Assembly (NCBI RefSeq): GCF_964199755.1
Contig: NW_027435902.1
Span: forward strand, 248,001-312,000
DNA from: Larus michahellis
Taxonomy: Eukaryota; Chordata; Aves; Charadriiformes; Laridae
DNA length: 64,000 nucleotides
Direction of reading: 5' to 3'
Below the pieces are notes generated by a model, which saw only the letters and a program-made list of their open reading frames with translations, was not told the DNA's origin and did not search any database. The position numbers were made by a program, and so were the translations under genes. Positions 9,833-19,960 of this stretch are shown here, one piece after another; the stretch's first letter is position 1; every line of letters begins with the position of its first letter.

Positions 9833-12800
9833 GTGGGTGCTATGGGGCAGGGGGGCACCTATGAGTTGGGGGGGTCCGGTTCCCACCTCTGGCAGGACCA
9901 CAAAGAGTGGATGCTATGGGCCAGGTGGGGATCTGTGGGATGATGGGTCCTACCCCTGTGTCTGGTAGGACTACAAGATGTGGGTGCTACGGGGCAGGGG
10001 GTGGATTTCCATGGCTATGGGGCAGTCTAGACTTATAGGTGTGTGGGGTCTCTGTAGGGCTGTGGGGGATGTTTGGGGGGCTCTGTAGGGTCATGAGGGG
10101 CTTGAGGGGATCCGTAGGACTGTTGGCGCCCTTTAGGGCTGTGGGGGATGCTGGGGGGCTCTTTAGGACTATGGGGACTCTATGGTCCCTGGGGAGCATT
10201 GGGGTTGTATAGGGCTGTGGGCAGTGTTTGGGGGCTCCGTAGGGCCATAGGGGCTCTATAGGGTCATGGGGAATCCATCATGCTGTAGAGGGCCATAGGG
10301 GGGCTCTGGGGCTCTATAGGACTGGGGGACTTGGGCTCTATAGAGCTTTATAGGGCTTTGGAGGATCGAGGGGCTGGTGGGCTCTGTAGGGCCCTGGGGG
10401 CTCTATAGGGCTGAGGGGACCAACGGGGGGCTGCCAGCAGGGTGGTGTTCGTGCCCAGGCGCATGGTGATGGTGCTCCGCTGGCACTACTGCGTGGTGCT
10501 CAATCCCATGGTGCGGGGCCCCACTGGGGCCGTGGTGATCAATGGAGCGGGACAGGCCCGTCTGTGGCACGCCGACCTCGATATCCACCTGGCCCAGGAG
10601 CCCTTCCCCCTATACCCTGGCGAGGAGATCAAACAGGTACCTGTAGCCCCTATAGCAGCCCCAGGGCTCCCCACAGCTTCTGTAGCCCCTCCATGGTCCC
10701 CTATAGGCTCCATAACCTCTCTGTAACACCGCCGTAGCCTTCCATGGCCCCCCATAGCCCGTGTAGCTCCTCTGATCTGTCTGTCGTCTTTCAGAGCTCC
10801 TATAGCCCATATACCTCCTGATGCCCTCCCCATAGCTCCTATAGTTTCCTCATTGCCCCCCCATTGCTCCTGTAACCTCCCCCCATGGCCCCCTATAGCC
10901 CCCAGCATCTCATCCCTCTCCCTGCTCTGAACCCATGTACCTCTCCCCAGGTTGTCCCTGGAGCGTTCTCTGTTTCTCCATCCCCAGGCTGTCCCCCACA
11001 TCCCCCGCAGCGAAAAACCTGTCTCCCAGTCCCCAGGGTTTCACCCCCCATGTCCCCCACTGTCACCCCTGTGCCCCCTTACCCTCGCAACCCTGTCATG
11101 ACCCCCATGTCCCCACATCCCCCATGGTGACCCCCCAGATGCATCCCCACGTCCCCTGCTGTGACTCCCCCGTGGCCCCCATGTCTCCTACTGTGCCACC
11201 TGTGTCCTCAGAGTGTCCCCAGGGCATCTTCCAAAGTGCCCCACGCACCTTTGTCCCCATGTCTGCCATACCTCTGCTGTGACACCTGTGTCCCCAGGGG
11301 ATTATCCCTCAACCCCGTGTCTGTGTGTCCCCAGGACATCACCCCACTGCAGATGGTGCTGGCTGACACTGCCCTGCGCCTGCGGGCCCTGCTTGACTTC
11401 ACGGACGAGGACGGGAAGAAGTTCTTGGCAGGAGACGAGTGGCTCTTCGAGGGTCCCAGTGAGCACAGGGGGGATATTCCCTTTTGGGGACACCTGGGGG
11501 ACCCATGGGCTGATGGTGCCACCTTCCCACAGACACCTACATCCCCCGTAAGGAGGTAGAGGTGGCCGAGACTCTGCAGGCCACTGTCATTGGGCACAAC
11601 CAGGCCATCCACCTGCGAGCACGCAAGGAGTGCCTCGACCGCAACGGCACCCGCCACATCACAGGTAGCACCTGGTGACAGCCCGGTGGCCTCCTGGGTT
11701 CAGCCCTTGCTCAGTGGCCTTGGTGTCAGCTGGCATGATATCACCCTGTACCATTGGTGCTACCCCTGGGCACCCATGGCACCCCTCTGTTGCCTGAAGG
11801 CACCCCTGGCGTACCCTGGGACACCCCCACCCCATACCCCTGGGACCCTTTTCTCACCCTCCAACACCTCTCATACCCCTCTGTCACCCTCCAGCACCCA
11901 TGGGAGCTCGACATCATCTAGCAGCACCCCTGGGGCTTCCAGCACCCCCATCCCTTCTCCTGGCACCCCCAGCACCCCCTTCCTACCCCACAGCATTCCC
12001 CGGAGCCCTGTCCCATCCCTCAGTGCTCCTGGGATCCCCAATATTCCCAACCCACCCCCCATTAAACCTCCATCCCACCCCACAGCACCCCCAGGATCCC
12101 TATGGGACCCCCACACACACATCCCTGGGATCCCCAGCTCACCCATCTCATCCCCCATAAATGCCATCCGGCCCTGCAGCGCCCCTGGGACCCCATCTTA
12201 TCCCCCAGCACCCACAGGACTCTCAGAACCGCCAGAACCTCCAGGTCCCAGCACCCTTAGCATCCTCCCATCCCACCCTTCGGACCCCCCAGCACCCTCA
12301 GGGCTGCCATCCCACCTGTAGGACCCCTTGCCCCCAGTGCCCCTAAGGACACTTGAGATCCATAGGACCCTCAGCACCCCTAGGACCTCCGTGGCACCCC
12401 GTGCTGCCTGTTCCCCAGCACCCTCATGACCCACATCCCACCCCAGCACCCCTGGGATTCCCGGTCCCCTGCCTCCCCAAGCCCCCCACTGTCCTCAGCT
12501 CCCCCAGCACCCATCACCCTGCTCCCAGGTGAGGAGTGGCTGGTGAAGCAGGTGGGTGCCTACCTGCCCGGTGTCTATGAGGAGGTAGTGGATGTTGTGG
12601 ACGCCTACATCCTTACCCGACAAGGTACCGGGCATCCTAACCCTCGCCTCCTGGGTGCCCACGGGTGATGAGGCCCCTCTGGGCTGGGTTTGGGGGTCCT
12701 GTGCACCCATGGGTGACAGGAGCCCTCCAGGATGGGTGAAGGGTCCCATCACCCCCTGATCCACCATGACCCTGACCCCTTGCACCCATGGGTGACAAGG

Positions 12801-15800
12801 ACCCTCCAGTGGGACCTGGGGATCCCTCCAAGCCACTGTGTTCCCGTGGCCCCTGTGCCCATGAGTGATGAGGATTCTCCAGGAGGTCCCATCCCCTTCA
12901 CCCATGGTGTCCCTGTTCCTCCTGCCTCAGTGGATGATGAAAAGCCTCCAGCCCTCCTGCAGCCCACCATGACCCCTTTGCTGCTGCACCCATGGGTGAT
13001 GAAGACCCCCTGGGATAGGTTTGGGGGTCCTGTGCCCCCTCCACCCGCCGGGGGATAAGGATGCCCAGGATGGGCATATGAGTTCTGCTGCACTCATGGG
13101 TGACAAGGACCCTCCAGGGGGTTGTGCTCTCTCCACCCACCCCATCCCTGTCCCCCTGCATGCACAGGCGATGAGGTCCCTCAGGATTAGGTTTGGGGGT
13201 CCCATCACCCCGTCTCCCTGCACCTCTGGGTGACAAGGCCAGTTGGGGCCACCTTTGGGTGTCCCATCACTCACCATCTCCCCCTGTGTTCCCTCCCTGC
13301 AGAAAGCCCTGCACCTGCGGGCAACGGGGACCTTTGAGGATGAAGAAGGTCGGGTGCGGCGCACGGGGGAGGAGTGGCTGGTGACCCAGGCGGAGAGCAA
13401 GGCCTACATCCCAGAGGTGTTCGAGGAGGTGGTGGCGGAGGTGGCGGTGACAACGCTGGGCCCCCGGCAGTACTGCATGGTGCTTGACCCCATGGGGCCC
13501 AATGGGCAGCCCCAGCTGGGCCAGCAGCTTGTTGTCAAGGTGGGCACACAAGGGTGGCCCCTGGGGACCTGCAGCTGGTCCCAAGGGACCTAATGTAGGG
13601 TCCCATAGGTATCAAAGGTGGTCCTGAGGGGCTTAAGATATACAATGTACCACTACTGTGTCCCCGGGGAACCCTAAGGTGCCCCGAGGTACCCAAATGT
13701 GGCTCCCAGGACCTGAGAGTGGCTCTAAAGGACACCTGGATGGCTCTGATGGAACCTTCTCTATGCCTAGGTGTCCTCAAAAGTCTCAAAGGTGGCTCCA
13801 AGGGACTCCAATGTACCCCTGAGGTGTCCCTAAAAGTTCTTAGGGCATCCCTGAGGGATCCTAACGTACCCTTGAGGGCCCCAGTGACCACAGGTGGCCC
13901 TGATGTACCCAAATGCATCCCCAAAGGTCGCAAAGGTGGTCCTAAGGTACCCTAAAACACCTATGTGAGCCCTGATGTCTTGCTGAGGGACCCTAAGCTT
14001 CCATAGGAACCCATGGGTGGACACCGGGAACCAGAAGAAGCTGGCCCTGACATACCCCCAAAGGTCTTGAAGGTGGCCCACAGGGACCCTAAGACATCCC
14101 TGAGGGACTGTAATGCACTCATGTCCCTGCCCTGTGTCCTGCCATGACCTGATGTCCTTCTCCCCTGTGCCACCGTGTGCCTGTGCTCTTACTTCATGTT
14201 CCACTGTGTCCCCATGTCCCCACAGGTTTGCCACATCTCTGTCCTGCTGGTGACATGTCCCTGTGTCCCCAGGGGGAGAAGTCCTTCTTTCTGCAGCCGG
14301 GCGAATGGCTCCAGGCCGGCATCCAGGATGTCTACGTGCTCTCTGAGGATGAGGGGCTGCTGCTCCAAGCGCTGCAGACCATCAAGGACACCAATGAGGT
14401 GGCCCAGGGGACACCTGGGGTTTCAGGATCCCCTGGGAGAAACTAGGGGGGGAGGCCCAGTGAGCCTGGGATGACTGGGGCAACCAGAAGTGGTTGGGGG
14501 ACAACGGGGACGACGGGAGGGGGATGGGACCCAGGAGTGATTGGGGGTCATTGGGGACAGTTAGGGCACCTGGGGACAGTTAGGGTACATGAAGGACTCC
14601 TGGAGGATTATGGAGGCCCCAGAGGACACCTGTGGGGACTCCTGTCCTCATCCCTGTGTCCCCAAGCCAGGTGGGTAGCAGAGGACCACGGGGGGAGTCC
14701 CTCCCACACAGGGAGGATGTCCCTGTCACCATAGAATCATAGAATCATAGAATCATAGGGTTGGAAGGGACCTCTGGAGATCATCTAGTCCAACCCCCCT
14801 GCCAGAGCAGGGTCACCTAGAGCAGGTTACACAGGAACATGTCCAGGCGGCTTTTGAATGTCTCCAGAGTTGGAGACTCCACCACCTCTCTGGGCAGCCT
14901 ATTCCAGTGCTGTGCCACCCTCAGGGTAAAGAAGTTCCTCCTCATGTTTAGGCGGAACTTCCTATGTTCAAGTTTGTGCCCATTGCCTCTTGTCCTGTCC
15001 CCGGGCACCACTGAAAAGAGCCTGGCCCCATCCTCCTGACACCCACCCTTTAAGTATTTATAAGTGTTGATAAGGTCCCCCCTCAGTCGTCTTTTTTCCA
15101 GACTGAAGAGATCCAAATCCCTCAGTCTTTCTTCATAAGAGAGGTGTTCCAGTTCCCCAATCATCTTTGTAGCCCTCTGCTGCACCCTTTCCAGCATTTC
15201 CCTGTCCCTCTTGAACCGGGGAGCCCAGAACTGGACACAGTACTCCAGGTGTGGCCTCACCAAGGCAGAGTAGAGGGGGAGGATGACCTCCCTTGACCTG
15301 CTGGCCACGCTCTTCTTGATGCAGCCCAGGATGCCATTGGCCTTCTTGGCCACAAGGGCACATTGCTGGCTCATGGTCATCCTGTTGTCCACCAGGACTC
15401 CCAGGTCTCTTTCCACAGAGCTGCTCTCCAGCAGGTCAGCACCCAACCTGTACTGGTGCATGGGGTTGTTCCTTCCCAGGTGCAGCACCCTACACTTGCC
15501 CTTGTTGAACTTCATAAGGTTTCTCTCTGCCCAGATCTCCAACCTGTCCAGGTCTCTCTGTATGGCGGCACAGCCTTCTGGTGTGTCAGCCACCCCACCC
15601 AGCTTGGTGTCATCAGCAAACTTGCTGAGGGTGCACTCTATCCCCTCATCCAGGTCATTGATGAATATGTTGAAGAGGACTGGACCCAGTACTGACCCCT
15701 GGGGAACGCCACTCGTCACTGGTCTCCAACTAGACCCTGTGCCCCTAATCACTACCCTCTGAGCTCTATCTTTCAACCAGTTATCTATCCACCCCACTGT

Positions 15801-17816
15801 CCATTCATCTAACCCACACTTCCTAAGCTTCCCTATGAGGATGCTGTGGGAGACCGTGTCAAACGCCTTGCTTAAGTCAAGGTAGACCACATCTACCGCC
15901 CTCCCCTCATCTATCCATCTAGTCATGCCATCGTAGAAGGCTATCAGATTAGTCAGACATGATTTCCCCTTGGTGAATCCATGCTGAGTACTTCTGATAG
16001 CTTTCCTTTCCTCCACGTGCCTTGAGATGACACCCAGAACGAGCTGTTCCATCATCTTTCCAGGGATGGAGGTGAGGCTGACCGGCCTGTAGTTCCCCGG
16101 CTCCTCCTTCTTGCCTTTCTTGAAGACTGGAGTGACATTGGCTTTCCTCCAGTCCCCAGGCACCTCGCCTGTTCTCCAGGACTTTTCAAAGATGATGGAG
16201 AGCGGCCCATGTCTTCAGGCCAGCCGGTGGCAGAGGGCCATGGGGGAATGTCTATGTCCCCGTGTCCCCATCCAGGGGGTGGCGGGGTCTCTGCATCCCC
16301 AGGCTGGTCACTGATGCTATCCCTGCGTTCTTAGGAGGGGAAGGAGGTGACACAGCAGGCAGGTGACCGCTGGCTGGCCTGGGGGCCCCTCGAGTACGTG
16401 CCACTGGCTGAGGTGACCGTGCTGGAGCGCCGCTGGGCTGTGGCCCTTGCTGACAACAAGGGCATCTACGTGCGTGACATCCGCACTGGCAAGGTGCCCG
16501 CTCTGGCTCCCTGTAGGTCCCCTGCAGCTCCTCGTAGCCCCCGATAGCGCCCCCCTGGCCTTTGTGGCTTCCTGTAGCTCCTTTACAGCCACCTCAGTGG
16601 CTCCCTGTAGGTCCCCTGCAGCTCCTCGTAGCCCCCGATAGCGCCCCCCTGGCCTTTGTGGCTTCCTGTAGCTCCTTTACAGCCACCTCAGTGGCTCCCC
16701 GTAGCCCTGTTCCTGCTCCCTGCAGCTCCCCTGCAGTTCCCTAGAGCTCCCCAGAGACTCGTGGAGCTCCCCATGGTCCTCTGCAGCTCTCTATAGACCC
16801 CCTATAGCACCTCGTAGACCCCCATCATCCTCCATAGCCCCCCTACAGCTCCTCCACAGCCCCCCATAGACCCCGGGAGCTCCCCCCAACCCCTAGAGCT
16901 GCCGAATCCCACTGTAGCCCCTTGTAGCTTCCCGTAAGCCACATAGCTCCCCATGGTGCCCCATAAGTCCCCATAACCCCTACAGCCCACCATAACCATG
17001 CAACCCCCCTTAGCCCCCCATACCCTTCCCCATGCCCCCAGTTCCCATACCAGTATTCCACATCCCTGCCAGTGCTCCCCATACCCCGTCCCAGTGCTCC
17101 CAGACCACTCCCGGTGCTCTCAGTAACTGTATACCCCATCCCGGTATCCACTCGCTGCCTCCCACCACTCCCAGTATTCCATGTATGCCATCCCAGTGCC
17201 CCCAAACACAGTCCCAGTCTCCCAGCCTCCTTCTCAGTGCCCCCAGATGCACCCCCCCACTTCATCCCAGTCTTCCCAGTACCCCATATACCTGCTCCCA
17301 GTGCCTCCAAACCCCATCCCAATGTGCCCCCAGTACCCCCCCACCACATCCCAGTGCTCCTGGTATCCCTTACACCCTCTCCCAGTGCCTTCGCACACCC
17401 TCCATAACCCCTCCCAGTATCCCCCACACCCCTTCCCGGTACTCCTGAACCCCATCCAAGTGCTCCTGTTGCCCCCCAAGCCACCCAGACACCCCCTTCC
17501 AGTGCCCCCAAGCCCTCCAGCGGCTGTCAGAGCCTGGCAGCACCCTGAGGTGGCTGTGGCTGCAGGTGCGGGTGGTGATGGGCCAGACCTACATGCTGAC
17601 GGAGTCCGAGGAGCTGTGGGAGAAGGAGCTGCCCCCTGGGGTGGAGGCGCTGCTGGCCGCAGCCCATGGAGACATCCACGGCACGGACATTGGGGTCCAG
17701 TCTTCCTCCAGCCCGGATGCTGGGGTCCCCCAACGTGACTGCACCCGCGCCATCACCTACCAGGTGCCCCACAATGCTGCCATGCAGGTCTACGACTACC
17801 GGGAGCGGCGGGCACA
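9714..17816 (+). CDS. MVP: major vault protein gene, 5' part only (exons for about residues 1-480)
   Basis: MVP is the structural protein of the vault ribonucleoprotein shell. Nine exons (9714-9832, 10441-10636, 11335-11458, 11533-11664, 12529-12624, 13303-13539, 14273-14398, 16335-16493, 17566-17816) encode a protein starting [13 protein letters not shown]. They cover the ~55-residue structural repeats up to repeat 9, ending [17 protein letters not shown]. Family proteins are about 850-890 residues, so the shoulder, cap-helix and cap-ring are missing. All nine exons have GT donors and AG acceptors, and the reading frame is continuous except between exons 5 and 6, where one base too many is present. 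Introns are short, GC-rich and full of tandem repeats, as in avian microchromosome genes. Intron 7 holds an antisense CR1. Downstream only degenerate copies of the next exon are found. The gene is either truncated/non-functional or continues outside a rearranged or misassembled junction. Confidence 0.9.
10036..10440. repeat. MVP intron 1 GGGGCTCTATAGGG-type repeats
   Basis: GGGCTCTATAGGGCT, GGGGCTCTGTAGGG and related variants recur at short irregular spacing through the intron. They are G-rich on the sense strand and complementary in sense to the repeats of intron 2. Confidence 0.85.
10441..10636 (+). CDS. MVP: MVP exon 2
   Basis: Acceptor GCCAGCAG, donor CAG|GTACCT. Together with exon 1 it makes 105 codons. 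It contains [19 protein letters not shown] and the vault-typical [12 protein letters not shown]. The exon is flanked by introns with mutually complementary repeats. Confidence 0.93.
10637..10900. repeat. MVP intron 2 CCCCTATAGC-type repeats
   Basis: AGCCCCTATAGC, CCCCTATAGGCTCC and TGTAGCCCCTCC variants recur. These are the reverse-complement type of the intron 1 motif. Similar sequence returns in intron 8 near 16790-16990. Confidence 0.8.
11335..11458 (+). CDS. MVP: MVP exon 3
   Basis: Acceptor CCCCAG, donor CCCA|GTGAGC. Encodes [20 protein letters not shown] and GDEWLFEGP, both strongly conserved in vault repeat 2/3. Ends in phase 1. Confidence 0.93.
11533..11664 (+). CDS. MVP: MVP exon 4
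   Basis: Acceptor TTCCCACAG, donor ACAG|GTAGCA. Encodes [18 protein letters not shown], then [19 protein letters not shown]. This matches the family's [12 protein letters not shown] and LRARKECWDRDG blocks. Starts and ends in phase 1. Confidence 0.93.
11665..12528. other. MVP intron 4, CACCCC-rich low complexity
   Basis: Contains many CAGCACCCC and GGGACCCC variants without a fixed period. The long proline/serine-rich open frame through it (11590-12321) is a composition effect. Confidence 0.6.
12529..12624 (+). CDS. MVP: MVP exon 5, one base longer than the frame allows
   Basis: Acceptor CTCCCAG, donor ACAAG|GTACCG. Encodes [20 protein letters not shown] followed by [10 protein letters not shown]. 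In the family this block ends ILT(E/D)K, directly followed by (K/T)ALHLRA in the next exon. Here the last bases read ACC CGA CAA G. Removal of one C in the CCC run (12615-12619 region) would give a family-like ending and the phase-0 junction that exon 6 needs. This is either a sequencing slip, a real frameshift, or compensation by a different exon 6 acceptor. Confidence 0.88.
12625..13302. repeat. MVP intron 5 tandem repeat, roughly 60-80 bp unit
   Basis: The motif CACCCATGGGTGA(C/T)(A/G)AGG..CCTCCAGG recurs at about 12657, 12707, 12785, 12857, 12988 and 13095. Each copy is followed by a GGTTTGGGGGTCC-like stretch or its drifted form. It is an imperfect minisatellite with variable period. Confidence 0.75.
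13303..13539 (+). CDS. MVP: MVP exon 6
   Basis: Acceptor CCTGCAG, donor CAAG|GTGGGC, 79 codons. Encodes [42 protein letters not shown] and [17 protein letters not shown]. The repeat hallmarks (RTGEEWLVT, LGPxxYCxxLDP) are intact. A second possible acceptor, AAAG at 13303-13306, would start the exon at 13307 and restore frame with exon 5 at the cost of one residue. Confidence 0.93.
13540..14272. other. MVP intron 6, diverged short repeats
   Basis: CCTAA(G/T)GTACCC and CCAAAGGT(C/G)GC variants recur irregularly. No gene or mobile element was recognised. Confidence 0.5.
14273..14398 (+). CDS. MVP: MVP exon 7
   Basis: Acceptor TCCCCAG, donor GAG|GTGGCC, 42 codons in phase 0. Encodes [18 protein letters not shown] and [17 protein letters not shown], closely matching the family's [11 protein letters not shown] and DVYVLSExxGLLLxAL. 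Confidence 0.94.
14729..16205 (-). mobile_element. CR1 LINE, antisense inside MVP intron 7
   Basis: A 5'-truncated CR1 of about 1.48 kb. The 3' tail shows as ATAGAATC repeated three times at the left edge (about 14731-14758). The right edge near 16205 lies at the [17 protein letters not shown] part of ORF2. It carries one uninterrupted 448-codon reverse-transcriptase frame. It lies opposite in orientation to MVP, so its own poly(A) features should not interrupt MVP transcripts. Confidence 0.9.
14817..16163 (-). CDS. CR1 ORF2 reverse-transcriptase domain, uninterrupted but N-terminally truncated
   Basis: An open frame of 448 codons covers the CR1 reverse transcriptase from [19 protein letters not shown] (finger motif) through [11 protein letters not shown], the PQGSVLGP block and the FADD active-site motif to the ORF2 C-terminus ([13 protein letters not shown]). 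The enzyme primes cDNA from nicked target DNA. The upstream endonuclease and ORF1 are absent, so this copy cannot move by itself. The lack of stops or frameshifts suggests a young insertion. The listed start is a GTG of an incomplete frame, not a true initiation codon. Confidence 0.9.
   Translation of the reverse strand: MPGDWRKANVTPVFKKGKKEEPGNYRPVSLTSIPGKMMEQLVLGVISRHVEERKAIRSTQHGFTKGKSCLTNLIAFYDGMTRWIDEGRAVDVVYLDLSKAFDTVSHSILIGKLRKCGLDEWTVGWIDNWLKDRAQRVVIRGTGSSWRPVTSGVPQGSVLGPVLFNIFINDLDEGIECTLSKFADDTKLGGVADTPEGCAAIQRDLDRLEIWAERNLMKFNKGKCRVLHLGRNNPMHQYRLGADLLESSSVERDLGVLVDNRMTMSQQCALVAKKANGILGCIKKSVASRSREVILPLYSALVRPHLEYCVQFWAPRFKRDREMLERVQQRATKMIGELEHLSYEERLRDLDLFSLEKRRLRGDLINTYKYLKGGCQEDGARLFSVVPGDRTRGNGHKLEHRKFRLNMRRNFFTLRVAQHWNRLPREVVESPTLETFKSRLDMFLCNLL
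16335..16493 (+). CDS. MVP: MVP exon 8
   Basis: Acceptor GTTCTTAG, donor AAG|GTGCCC, 53 codons. Encodes [20 protein letters not shown] and ends [11 protein letters not shown]. This matches the vault block GDHWLIRGPLEYVP and GIYVxDxxTGKV. Confidence 0.94.
16504..16691. repeat. 94-bp direct duplication in MVP intron 8
   Basis: The segment 16504-16597 (starting TGGCTCCCTGTAGGTCCC) is repeated with no visible change at 16598-16691. A third copy starts and diverges at once. This is a recent tandem duplication just after the exon 8 donor. Confidence 0.9.
16692..17565. repeat. rest of MVP intron 8: TATAGC and CCCAGT repeats
   Basis: First a CCCC(C/T)ATAG-rich part (about 16790-16990), then a stretch of CCCAGTGC(C/T)CCC variants (17040-17520), roughly 20-30 bp apart. 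Not coding. Confidence 0.7.
17566..17816 (+). CDS. MVP: MVP exon 9, last intact exon in the window
   Basis: Acceptor GGCTGCAG, donor GCACA|GTGAGC. Encodes [20 protein letters not shown] then [10 protein letters not shown], a variable linker, and [19 protein letters not shown]. The next family block (VVFGPELVSLGPEEQ) should follow but exists only as degraded copies from 18030 on. Confidence 0.93.
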
Positions 17817-17975
17817 GTGAGCACCTGCGGTTCTGGGTGCGGGGGAGGAGGGACGTTGGCAGGGCATGGAGGATGTAGTAGATGTACGGGGGGCGTGGGA
17901 GGAGGACATGGGGATGGAGGGGACACCGAGGAGGGTGCTGGGCACCCAGGTGCAGGTGATGTTGCTGTGACCCCT

Positions 17976-18235
17976 GTGCCATGGTGTGTCCTTGGCGTGT
18001 GACCAGTGTCTTTGGCATGTCTGTGGCCGGCTGATGCTGGGCCCAGCACGGGCGGTGCTGAGCCCCAGGGAGCAGCTGACGGTGTGGGGACTGGTGCGTC
18101 CTTGGCACGTGACCCATGTCCTTCACGTGTTTTTGGCATGTTGCAGAGTGGTGCTGGGTATAGAGTTGGTCATGTAGGGCCCTGGAAAGCAAGTGACGGT
18201 GCAGGGACTCTTGTGTCATGGTATATCCTTGGCTT
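17976..18235 (+). pseudogene. MVP: tandem degenerate copies of the next MVP exon
   Basis: The landmark TCCTTGGC recurs at about 17989, 18099 and 18226, so a unit of about 110-127 bp is repeated in tandem. Copy A (near 18030-18090) can be read MLGPARAVLSPREQLTVWGL, resembling the family block VVFGPELVSLGPEEQFTVLSL, but its acceptor is lost. Copy B (near 18147-18205) keeps an acceptor-like TTGCAG followed by VVLGIELVM and then a TAG stop. Both seem to derive from the exon after 17816. Neither could continue the protein. Confidence 0.6.
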
Positions 18236-18339
18236 CAGTACAAGTCACACTGGGGATCCCAGGCTCCAGAGACCAGGGGGAGAGTCTGGAGCAAAGAAGA
18301 TGTACCCTTGGTACATCTACACCTAAACAAATGTATAGG

Positions 18340-18460
18340 TCCATGAGCCCTAATGGGATGTAACTACAAGTGCTGAAGGAGCTGGCTGATGTCATTAAGA
18401 GGACACTCGATAATCTTTGATCAATCATGGCAACTGGGACAAGTGTCCAAAGATGGACAC
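18340..18460 (+). mobile_element. CR1 internal fragment
   Basis: A short piece matching the CR1 region GTGCTGAAGGAGCTGGCTGA followed by TCGATAATCTTTGATCAATC-like sequence (seen as CTCGATAATCTTTGATCAAT). It is truncated at both ends and begins just after the MVP remnants. Confidence 0.6.
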
Positions 18461-19174
18461 TTGCCCATGACGGGGGTGGGGGCTGCCACAGAGGCGTCAG
18501 GCTGGATCCGGGAGCCCACGTGAGCCTCTGGCTCCTCTCCCACGTGGTTTCCCTTGCTCCGCTCTCCCCAGTCCTTGCTCTGCTCTCCCCAGTCGCCGCC
18601 CCACGGACCCCCCACGACCCCATGGGCTGGCTGCGGGTGCTGCGCTTGTTAGGAAGGGGTTCAACAAGCAGGTGGGACGGACAGCGCTGGTGACACCTAG
18701 GGCACGGCGTGACCAACCAGCAGGCGTGGTGGGCCCTTTTGGTCCATTTTTCCACTACTTGTTCTTCCCCAAATCCTCTGGATTCTTCCTTTGGATCCTC
18801 TGCGAAACATCTTGCGTGATGCCAAGACGTTTATCCCCAGCATCCCTCGAGGTGTCCCATGGGTGTGCTGGCCCTAACTCACCATGACAGGTTTCTACCT
18901 GCACCGTGGGGCTGAGGCCCTTCCCAGGACAGGAGCCTGGGTGGGCTGCACCTTCCTTTGGGTTCCTGCTGCTGTGCCCTTGCCTCTGCCCTCCTCTGGG
19001 CTTGTGAAGATGCGTGGGCCCATGAGTCCTGTGGTGGGACACAAAGATGCCGTGGGGTAGTTTTTGGGGAAGGGAAGGGTCCTCCACCTGCCGTTCTCCG
19101 TTGAGGGTGTGCAGAGGTTTTATCACACCAGCTGACACCCCCCCGCAACTTCCAGGTGTAACTTCCAGCCTCTC
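18461..19174. other. unique sequence, no gene recognised
   Basis: Moderately GC-rich DNA with only short frames. It lies where the remaining MVP exons would be expected, but no vault shoulder or cap sequence was seen on either strand. Confidence 0.5.
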
Positions 19175-19960
19175 TACTCCCAGGTACACCTCCCACCAGA
19201 CCAGGCTGCTCCAAGCCCCGTCCAACCTGGCCTTGAACCCCTCCAGGGATGGGGCGGCCACAGCTTCTCTGGGCAACCTGGGCCAGGGGCTCACCGCCCT
19301 CACAGCAAAGAATTTCTGCCTGAGATCTCATCTAAATCTCCCCTCTTTCAGTTTAAAACCCTTCCCCCTCGTCCCATGGCTCCCCTCTCTGATCCAGAGT
19401 CCCTCCCCAGCTTTCCTGGAGCCCCTTTAGGGACAGGAAGAGGCTGGAAGGTCTCCCCGGAGCCTTCTCTTCACCAGACTGAACCCCCCCAGCTCTCTCA
19501 GCCTGTCCTCGCAGCAGAGGGGCTCCAGCCCTCCCAGCATCTCCGGGGCCTCATCTGGCCCCGCTCCAACAGCTCCATGTCCTTCTGATGCTGGTGTCCT
19601 GCAGTGGGGTCTCCCCCGAGCAGAGTAGAGGGGCAGAATCCCCCCCCTCGCCCTGCTGCCCACGCTGCTCTGGATGCAGCCCAGGATGCGGGGGGCTTTC
19701 CAGGATACCAGCGCACGGTGCCAGCACATGGCCAGCTTTTCACCCCCCAGCACCCCCAAGCCCTTCTCCTCAGGGCTGCTCTCCATCTCTCCCTCCCCAG
19801 CCTGTGCTGAGACTGCAGCTTGCCCTGACCCGGGTGCAGGACAGGACCCTGCACTTGGCCTGGTTGAGCCTCATGAGGTTCACACTGACTTCTTGAGTGT
19901 GTCCAGGTCCCTCTGAACGGCATCCCGCCCCTCTGGCAAATCACCTGTGCCATTCAGCCT
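19175..19960 (-). mobile_element. CR1 3' part, antisense
   Basis: The reverse complement carries the ORF2 tail. It includes an ARLDGAWSSLVWWEV-like block (near 19190-19240), a LPREAVAAPSLEGF block and an [12 protein letters not shown] region further right. Frames are broken. Confidence 0.75.

Noticed and set aside
11590-12321. 243-codon serine/proline-rich frame
   Set aside because: Runs from MVP exon 4 in a shifted frame into CACCCC-rich intron 4.
19427-19953. Possible host gene from minus-strand frames of 119 and 151 codons
   Set aside because: The peptide is CR1 ORF2 C-terminal sequence in shifting frames.
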